From Margaritifera margaritifera (lineage: Eukaryota > Mollusca > Bivalvia > Unionida > Margaritiferidae): a stretch of DNA of 64,000 bases. Positions 53,930-64,000 of this stretch are shown in pieces. How positions within the stretch are numbered: position 1 is the first letter of the stretch; every line of letters begins with the position of its first letter. The DNA lies in the NCBI GenBank assembly GCA_029931535.1, contig JAQPZY010001670.1, forward strand, positions 5,108,501 through 5,172,500. Reading direction: 5' to 3'. The notes under the pieces are model-generated. The model was not told the DNA's origin. It made no database searches and was given only the letters and a program-made list of their open reading frames with translations. The position numbers and the translations under genes were made by a program.

Positions 53930-55750
53930 ACCAGTTTGAAAGGTTCTTCTGAGTAGGCTAGGATGTATAAAGGTGTAGCATGGATGAATCTATGTGATCA
54001 TAAACACAAATAATTAAACCATGTTAGTAAAGCATGAAATGTAGGTCACAGTGGCCTTCTTTGGTTGTAAGGGTAGAGTAACAACAGAGATGCATCCAAT
54101 AACTTTTTTCAACACAAATTTGTACCAAGTCACTGAAGCATGAAATACAGGTCACAGAGACCTATTTTCCAATAAAGATGTAGAAATTATCTAGATGAAT
54201 CCACTCACCAATTCTAGGTAGGGTAGTATGCATGTAACATTCCAAAACCTTGTGTGGTCAAAAAGCTAATGCAATTTTTTTTATAAAAGCCATTAAAAAC
54301 ATGAAATTTAGGTCACAGTGAGCTTCTTTTGTTGTAAGGGTGTGGTAGTAACAGAGATGTATATTATCATCAATTTCACGATTCTAGCATGAACAGTGTG
54401 TGAGAAATGAACATCAAACACAAAGTTGAACCAAAGTCAGTGAAGCATAAAATATGGGCCATAAGGGAGTGGTACTCATCAAGATACATCCCCTCAACAG
54501 GTTTCATGATTCTATATAGGACAATATGTACACGGCATGCCAAAAACCTATGTGGTCATGAATGCAAAAACCTTAACCACCAAAATGTGGAATGTAGGTC
54601 ACAGTGACCTTTTCTGGTATGGGTGCAGTACTATGAGATGTAGATGATCATTTAGCTTAATGATTCAAGCATAAACAGTAAAAACATTAAATCAAAACAA
54701 AATCTGTGAACTGTGAAATATAGGTCACAGTAACCTACTTATGAGTTTGTAGTACTCATCTAGATGCATCATCTCACCAAGTTTCATGATTCCATGTATA
54801 ACATTATTACACAGGAGATAAAAACCAATGTGGTCATAAGCTCAACACAAAAACTTAAATTACACCAATAAAATGTGAAATGCAGGACACAATTACCTTT
54901 TTTAGTTGCAAGGGTGTGGTATTAAAAGAGATGTATGCATTCATCTAGTTTAATGATTCTGACATGAACAGTGCTTGAGAATGAACCTAAGTCAGTGAAG
55001 CATGAAATACAGGTCACAGCGACCTACTATCGTGACAAAGTGTAGTCTTCATCAAGATACATTCCATCACTAACTTTCATTAATTGTGGTATGTATACAG
55101 GGTGCAAACAATCTATTTGGTTACGAGCTAAGCTCACAAACTTAACCTAAGCCAGTAACATGTGAAATATAGGTCACAGTGACATTCTTTTGTAGTAAAA
55201 TGTGGTACAAATATAAATGCATAGTCATCTTTTTTCATGATTCTATCACAAACAGAGCTTGAAACATACACTAAAAACAAAAAATTTAAAAAGCTGGTGA
55301 AGTGTGAAAAATGGGTCATGGTGACCTCATTTTTTTATGAGGGTGTAGTACTCATCAAGATGCATCCCCTAACCAACTTTTGTGAATCTTGGTACAAACA
55401 ATATATTTACAGGGCACTAAAAACCTATTTGGTCATGAGCTAAACTCAAAAACTTATCCTAAGGCAGTAAAATGTGAACTATAAGGTCACAGTGACCAAA
55501 AACTTGTTCTAAGGCAGTAACCTGTGAACTGTAGGTAACAGTGAGCTTGTGTAAGGGTGTGGTACTAAGATGCACACAATCATCTAGTTTGATGAGTCTA
55601 GCCTAAGAAATAAACTTAAAACAAAAAATTAAACCAAACTCAGTAAAGCATGAAATATGGGTCACAGTGACCTACTTTTGTGATGAAGGTGTAGTACTCA
55701 TAAAGATTCATCCCCTCACCAAATTTTGTGATTCTAGGTATTACAGTATT
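53930..55750. repeat. Diverged tandem repeat, about 145-bp unit, about 12 copies
   Basis: Blocks with gcatgaaataaggtcacagtgac-like words, 'gtagtactcatcaagatgca', 'cccctcaccaagtttcatga' and 'aaaacctatttggtcatgag', fairly evenly spaced in the intron between exons C and D. Confidence 0.85.
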
Positions 55751-56349
55751 TATACACTGTGCAGAAAACATTGACAATTAACACAAACTTAACCAAGAAT
55801 GTCAACTAATGTACATCTATGTATGTACAGAGTTAGTCCCCACAGTCACTCCCAGGGGGGAGGTGGTTTGAAACCCACTCAAAACTGTTGCCAAGGTACT
55901 AGGAAGAAAGAATGGTTGAGATTCTGTGAGGGTGTACATATGTATATGCTTTTATCTGTGTAGATGCCAACACTGACAGCTGGGGTTGTACAATAGCTCA
56001 ACTCTACTTTGTAGGGACCAGCTAAGAAACCAAACTGCAATGCAAATAAACTCCCCTAACATTCATGGTGTATACTGATTTCTAAAATTTGGTTTAACTG
56101 GAAAAGTGATTGTTAAAAGAGCTGGTAATTTGTAATTCTAAGCATCCATTGTTTTTTGTTCAAAATTACACTACTGACCAAATCTTTTTTTTAATGTTCA
56201 TTTCAGTGTTATAATCAGTTTTATTGAGGATTTTTTACAACTTCTTAAGTAGTTAGTTACTCAATTATAAAAATGTGGCTTTCATGCGGGTAGGACATTT
56301 TGTTTATATATAGTTTGGTGATACAAACATCTATTGCCTTTCCTTCCTC

Positions 56350-58167
<1,818 letters not shown>

Positions 58168-58345
58168 CTTCCTGTAGACTGTAGATATGATTGATGTCCT
58201 CAGTCCCATACCAATCAGAGTGCAATCATGGAAGTACTGGTGTAGAATTAGGGACTGGAAAAAGGCCACAATAAACATGAGAGCAGCATAAAAATACCCA
58301 TGCCACTGGTGCTCACTCTTGTCTTTGGTGTAGCTTATTACCAGC
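58168..58345 (-). CDS. ABCC1/MRP1-like transporter, exon B (TMD1 helix)
   Basis: Exon between a ttttgcag acceptor and a gtaagtaa donor. Its first base completes the split lysine codon of exon A and it ends in phase 0. It encodes a soluble loop rich in charged residues, then a strongly hydrophobic helix with SLILHQYF, then the cytoplasmic stretch ending STVYRK. MRP1 has the same order at this place (LHQYF followed by the R-K of the first coupling helix). Length is 178 nt. The intron before it (58346-63455) holds the 29-bp minisatellite and the TTAA-flanked foldback element. Confidence 0.95.
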
Positions 58346-59043
58346 CTGCAAAATTGGAAGAGAAAATAATCTTCATATAACAGTCAATAGGTCTCTTACA
58401 TCTGCACATATTTTATACAAGAATACTGCAGACTCACATGTCTTATCTGAATTAAATTTCCCTAGAACAAGAGTACTTTGAATAGCACACTATAAACCTG
58501 CCCTCTGTTTAATAGTCATCTATTTAGACACTTATAGGGCATGGTTGACTCAGGATATTATTGACCAACAGTACAATTGTATACTCTCATGATGTCTGTT
58601 ATATAAACAGTATAATATCACAATTCGATACATTCATGTCTCTTAGGTGATAAGCATAGTTTCATAGTTTCATGTGGTCAGCTTAGGCTCACAGTTTCAT
58701 ATCTGTCAAGTCAACAGAACAGTTTCATATCTGTCAAGTCAACAGAATGATTTCATATCTGTTAACATAATATAATAATTCATGGTTGTTATGTGCCAGT
58801 CTTTCCAGCAACCCTCTGTGAAAAAGTAGGGATAATGTGTGGCAACTTTTTTTTTTAAAAAAGTAGGTAAATAATAGAGCCGAACAGGAATATTTAAAAA
58901 AGAAACATAATATGAAATTTATGTAAATTACTGACAAAAATAAAACCTTTACTTGACCTACCTTTGTAAACCTGAACCAACACCAACAGCATGCTCATAC
59001 ATACTAGCTGTCTCATTAGTCCAGGTTGCCTCTATGTTCTTAA

Positions 59044-59663
59044 AGTTTATGTGCCCATTTTGGTCATTACACTGGTCATTACACAATGTATTTTGGCCAC
59101 ATGACTTCAAATGTGTACAGCAGAAACTATACATTGTAATTAATGGCAACCAAAAGGAGTACCTAGATTACATTATTGTTATTACAACTAGGTAAAAATA
59201 TCTATCAACTGCCACTAGAACAAGCAATTGAATTTTTGCTTCGGTTTCCAAAAATCACCCAAAATTGACAAAGTCCAAAAGATTTACATTCAGTTTTTAA
59301 TCGTTTCCTTAAACATGTAGTTGTAAAGTTGAGGTTACTCATGCACAATATTAGTGACCATTATGGTTTGAATGGAAGACATCTATGTGTATGCTCTCAT
59401 GTACAGTTATAAGGGTTGTTTCAAAATATCTTTAAAATGTTTTGAACTCGGGTCATTTTTAAGTGATGTTTTAGAAAACTAAAAACAAAATTGCATGTTC
59501 TGTTTGCAGTTGATTAAATATTTACCTATTCATAATTATAATAATGTAATCTAGGTACTCCTATCATTTTTAATTAATTATAATGTATATTTTCTGCTGT
59601 GCTTATTTGAAGTCATATGGCCCAAATACATGGTGAAAAATGACCAAAATGGGCACATAAACC
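59044..59663. mobile_element. TTAA-flanked foldback element
   Basis: Terminal inverted repeats AGTTTATGTGCCCATTTTGG and (opposite strand) GGTTTATGTGCCCATTTTGG, directly flanked by TTAA on both sides (59040-59043 and 59664-59667). The inverted arms extend, with indels, for about 160 bp (tgtattttggccacatgact, ggagtacctagattacatta) around a central loop of about 300 bp. TTAA targets are typical of piggyBac and Kolobok elements. Non-coding, so non-autonomous. Confidence 0.82.
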
Positions 59664-59667
59664 TTAA

Positions 59668-61980
59668 ACACCCAACTCCAGATCACAGAGTCCATACCTG
59701 AATTCGCTTCACTATGGCTGTTCATGCAGTGTGTAATCAATTTTCAAAAAAAAAATTGAAACAAAGTAGGGACAGTTGGGCCATTTCTAACAATGTATGG
59801 AAAAATAGGGACTATGACAAAAAAGTAGAAAACAATTGGAGAAGTCATAAAACCAGGGCCACTGGAAAGACTAATGTGCACCAGATATAGTGTACTGTTA
59901 AACAGGCAATGTGTAGCTATTCCATTGTAAGTGCAGATAAATCCAGCAATCTTCTCACTACTTCATTTAAAATTCAGTGTATCATTCAAGTAGCAGTATT
60001 TAGTGCTTGTGTAGACCAATCATAGAAAGTACCTGTCTAATGTAAATTGTGTACCAGATCAATATTGTATTGTGAAGCTAGGAGCTATCAGAACTGCAAC
60101 TGCTTGAGTAGGTTTTTATATATATGTGTATATCAGGGATCCTGAAATTCAAATGGCTCTTGCAAGACATTTATTACCAGCAATTAATGTGGCAGCCATA
60201 CATTCGTGAAATTTAATATAAAAACGCTGAAAGGGGATATAACAACTTGTGACAAAAAAAGAAAACATTGATATACCTAATTACTAAATGTTACATTTTT
60301 GCTTCCAGATTTGCTGCTACTTAGTATTAGTATTATCCTTCTATGGCTATATTTTTCTTTCAAATAACTATACTTTAGAATTTCACCCAACAACATTATT
60401 TTATTCCACTCTACTTGAACAAAAAATTCATTCTTTATTGACAACTGTTTTGTGCTTTGTGGCTAAGGAGTGTTTAAACAAATGGGAAAACATAATGATC
60501 AAAGAAGCTTAGCAGGCAACACATTTATTTTTTGGCAGACAAAGAAACAATGTGTAAACTAGACCTAGTCACCTTTGAATTAGGCTTAGTATGTGGCACT
60601 TTTATTGATTGTCCAATAAAGAAACAATATATAAAATAGACACAGTGACCTTTGAATTTTACTTGAAGGTGTTTATCTGACAGTTTATTGGATAAACAAA
60701 TCAAAGACAATTTGATATAATGGTAGTGGAGATATCCTATGACCAATGTGCAGTTGCTCAGGGTATGTGCTGGTCATGTCCGGCAAATACAATGATTTTA
60801 GGTTCTCTGATATACTGTAAATTAATGTTATTTTGATAACCAGTCATCTTTTCAGTGATCCAAACCCACCAGATCAATGCTTTTGACAGTGACTTTGACC
60901 TTTGACCTTTCAAACGCAAAATCAATGTTTTCTTCTTACCCAAACTGTAAGCCATCCAAAAACTTTAGTGAATGTACATGGCTGAGAACTTAATTTTTGT
61001 CCAGAAACCATTTTTTATTTTACAGTTAGTGACCTTGACCTTTGACCTTCTGACCCAAAATCAATACACTTCTACTTTACTCCAAATGCAAGCCATCCAC
61101 AAAGTTTAAGCCAGGTTTGTGATGAAGAACAAATGTTATGTGTGGAAACCATTTTTCTTCTCTCAGATATAGTGACCAAACTTCGACCTTTTGACCTCAA
61201 AATCAATATGTTTCTACCTTACTCCAAGTGCAAACCATCCACAAAGTTTAGTCCAGATTTGTGATGAAAAAGTAATGTTATTGTGTCAAAACAATTTTTC
61301 TTTTTTTTCAGTTATGGTGACCTTAATCTTTGACCTTTTGACTCCAAAATCATTTATGCTTGTAGATAATAGCATGCAACTGGGAAAACTTATATTATCC
61401 TTTCTTACAAACTGAGAACAAGTAGTTTAATATAATAATAGCCTGATCATCTTTGACAATTTTAACTGGCATTCAAAATAAATGACAATATCCCTGCAAT
61501 GGTTTTTGATGCACCTGACAGTTTTATATCCCACTTTTGACTCGTGTAATTTAAAAAGCAATGTCTCGTCTCCAAATGAAAATCCTATGACAGCAATCAT
61601 TAAATTTAATGTAAAATATGAACATTAACTACAGCCTGATGTAAAGCCAGTGCAGTTGAGGTTACTTATGGTGAGGACAGCTAAGGTCAAATGCATAGAC
61701 ATTTTCAGCAGAATTGCCAGATCCCAGCGATCTGGCACTTGGGGTAAGTTCTGTGGTATCTCTTCATTGATTGTAGCCAAATAAAAAAGCATATTGTATT
61801 CTACAACAACTTTTCAACTTGTTTCAAGCAAGTTTAGGTGCAAAAGGGCCAGAAATCTACAATTCTGAGCCTTTATTTTCAATTGCAGCTGACTTACATA
61901 CCTAACTATGCATCTGACCTTAGCTCTAAAGTCCCCACAATCAGTATAGCTAGACACTTAAAGAGCTAAAATAACCTCAG
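59668..61980. other. Intron stretch with 'gaccttgaccttt' repeat
   Basis: 60885-61345 holds three diverged copies of a block with gtgaccttgacctttgacct, tcaaaatcaatatgtttcta and ccatccacaaagttta. The remainder has short unsupported ORFs only. Confidence 0.6.
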
Positions 61981-61984
61981 GTAA

Positions 61985-63370
61985 GGCAAATGATGCCAAC
62001 ATTGTACATGCCAACACTGTACATGCCAGTAACGTGATGCCAACACTGTACATGCCAGTAACGTGATGCCAACACTGTACATGCCAGTAACGTGATGCCA
62101 ACACTGTACATGCCAGTAATGTGATGCCAACACTATACATGCCAGTAACGTGATGCCAACACTGCACATGCCAGTAATGTGATGCCAACAATGTACATGC
62201 CAGTAATGTGATGCCAACACTATACATGCCAGTAATGTGATGCCAACATTATACATGCCAGTAACGTGATGCCAACACTGTACATGCCAGTAATGTGATG
62301 CCAACACTGTACATGCCAGTAACGTGATGCCAACACTGTACATGCCAGTAATGTGATGCCAACACTATACATGCCAGTAACGTGATGCCAACACTGTACA
62401 TGCCAGTAACGTGATGCCAACACTGTACATGCCAGTAACGTGATGCCAACACTGTACATGCCAGTAATGTGATGCCAACACTATACATGCCAGTAATGTG
62501 ATGCCAACATTATACATGCCAGTAACATGATGCCAACATTGTACATGCCAACACTGTACATGCCAGTAACGTGATGCCAACACTGTACATGCCAGTAACG
62601 TGATGCCAACACTGTACATGCCAGTAATGTGATGCCAACACTATACATGCCAGTAATGTGATGCCAACACTATACATGCCAGTAACGTGATGCCAACACT
62701 GTACATGCCAGTAACGTGATGCCAACACTGTACATGCCAGTAACGTGATGCCAACACTGTACATGCCAGTAATGTGATGCCAACACTATACATGCCAGTA
62801 ATGTGATGCCAACATTATACATGCCAGTAACATGATGCCAACACTGTACATGCCAGTAACATGATGCCAACACTGTACATGCCAGTAATGTGATGCCAAC
62901 ACTATACATGCCAGTAATGTGATGCCAACACTGTACATGCCAGTAATGTGATGCCAACACTGTACATGCCAGTAACGTGATGCCAACACTGTACATGCCA
63001 GTAATGTGATGCCAACACTATACATGCCAGTAATGTGATGCCAACACTGTACATGCCAGTAATGTGATGCCAACACTGTACATGCCAGTAACATGATGCC
63101 AACACTATATATACCAGTAACATGATGCCAACACTGTACATGCCAGTAATGTGATGCCAACACTATACATGCCAGTAATGTGATGCCAACACTATACATG
63201 CCAGTAACATGATGCCAACACTGTACATGCCAGTAACATGATGCCAACACTGTACATGCCAGTAATGTGATGCCAACACTGTACATGCCAATAACATGAT
63301 GCCAACACTGTACATGCCAACACTGTACATGCCAGTAAAGTGATGCCAACACTGTACATACCAGTAAAGT
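61985..63370. repeat. 29-bp minisatellite, about 47 copies
   Basis: Unit gtgatgccaacactgtacat plus gccagtaac, with 'gtac/atac' and 'aacg/aatg' variants. Two units are interrupted by short 16-bp partial copies. All long minus-strand ORFs here (for example 62786-63430) come from the repeat, not from a gene. It lies within 90 bp of the exon A donor. Confidence 0.98.
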
Positions 63371-63455
63371 GACACCTAGGTCTAGCTCCTTGTCAACTGC
63401 TAGACAATCTGCAAAGTTGAAACAACACAAGAAAATAGTAAAAACTGTAGCTTAC

Positions 63456-63683
63456 TTGAGTATCAATGGACTTATGAACTGCAATATATCATAGACAAGT
63501 TTGAAGAATGCTGCAATGAGTAACTGCAACCAATAGGTTTTAAACATTGACAGAAAAAGTCGAGGTTCACTCTTTGGAGGACTGGTGACCTTGACCTCCG
63601 TATAAAGTTGTCCATCTTGACTTCTTGTTTTCAGTTCCAGTTCATTTCCATTCACTGCTAAATCAGGCACTGGTGACTGTTTC
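63456..63683 (-). CDS. ABCC1/MRP1-like transporter, exon A (L0 linker and first helix of TMD1)
   Basis: First recognisable exon in gene order of a minus-strand ABC subfamily C exporter; ABCC proteins use ATP to pump organic anions and conjugates across membranes. The exon opens after a tttacag acceptor and ends at a gtaag donor (phase 2). It encodes a hydrophilic stretch (VTSPPKSEPRLFLSMFKTYW) followed by a membrane helix ending FISPLILK. This matches the MRP1 linker L0 and the first helix of the second membrane domain. The ORF is open to the acceptor, so no start codon is expected here. TMD0 exons must lie beyond position 64000. The family assignment is firm; the paralogue within ABCC (ABCC1, 2, 3 or 6-like) is an inference from overall resemblance to MRP1. 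Confidence 0.93.
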
Positions 63684-63772
63684 CTGTAAACAAAATAACT
63701 GACAATAAATATCCCCGAACATACACAAATAAAATTTCCATGTACTACAGTAAAGTGTCAATCCAACCTGTC

Positions 63773-64000
63773 CAGAGATGCTGCCAGGATTTTATCTGAA
63801 GGGAGATCTCCCCCCCCCCTTATCACCAAAAAAAAAGGAGGAGTAGAAAAAGATGTGTGTGTGGAATCACCAGAGTTCATTATTTACCCAATACTTAAAT
63901 ATCTGTCTCTCTCTCTCTTTCTGCTCCACTCTGTTTGGTCTCTGTTGAAATTAAAATCCTCAGAAGATGCTCCCTCTTGTATAAACATTAATCTGTCGAC
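63773..64000 (-). mobile_element. hAT transposon remnant, second copy, cut by window end
   Basis: Begins with the same terminus CAGAGATGCTGCCAGGATTTT as the copy at 22341. It continues colinearly and on the minus strand encodes RLMFIQEGASSEDFNFN, the hAT C-terminal region. It lies in the intron before exon A. Confidence 0.75.

Noticed and set aside
61958..63430. Overlapping minus-strand ORFs of 79 to 214 codons rich in C, W, H and Y
   Set aside because: They are translations of the 29-bp minisatellite in several frames; no splice or family support.

Overview
This is eukaryotic, intron-rich, AT-rich genomic DNA. It is most likely from a lophotrochozoan and probably a mollusc. That assignment is an inference from a tRNA-derived SINE whose tail resembles molluscan SINEs (26750-27016 and 37788-38036), from DIRS, Jockey and Ty3/gypsy remnants, and from intronic repeats of the 'gaccttgacctt' and 'gaccaactagacatcataagaagt' type; no species can be named. 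Only one host gene is recognisable: an ABC transporter of subfamily C (ABCC1/MRP1-like) on the minus strand. Fourteen exons can be placed with consistent GT-AG splice sites and reading phase, from 63683 down to 10350. They total 2405 bases (about 4% of the window, about 801 codons). They run from the linker before the second membrane domain (TMD1), through TMD1, the complete first nucleotide-binding domain (NBD1) and the linker, into the first helix region of the last membrane domain (TMD2). The N-terminal TMD0 and the rest of TMD2 plus NBD2 lie outside the window or in parts I could not recognise.

Layout, right to left in gene order: 63773-64000, edge of a hAT transposon; 63456-63683, exon A; 61985-63370, a 29-bp minisatellite; 59044-59663, a foldback element flanked by TTAA; 58168-58345, exon B; 56983-57303, exon C with a 60-bp array of its own splice junction beside it; about 53930-55750, diverged tandem repeats; 53170-53307, exon D; 52200-52780, a 50-bp array; 50365-50511, exon E; about 46400-50326, a degenerate Ty3/gypsy element with integrase ahead of reverse transcriptase; 45578-46106, an 85-bp array copied from the end of exon E; 45122-45206, exon F; 43226-44699, a hAT-like foldback element; exons G, H, I, J, K and L between 43058 and 27517; a 14.1-kb intron holding SINE, pogo-like, DIRS plus nested hAT, and MITE elements; 13107-13383, exon M; 10350-10563, exon N; and 1-10349, which has no exon I could recognise but contains minisatellites, a YqaJ-nuclease remnant and a TIR element.

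The most unusual pattern is that several exons of this gene have been partly copied in tandem at their own splice junctions. Exons C, E and L are each followed by minisatellites (60, 85 and 66 bp periods) whose unit is the exon's 3' end plus its 5' splice site. Exons H and K each have one extra copy of their 5' end in the preceding intron. One copy from exon E forms a potential in-frame 60-nt cassette exon. The remaining sequence is transposon remnants and at least fifteen different tandem repeat arrays. No tRNA or rRNA gene, CRISPR array, promoter or polyadenylation site could be supported.
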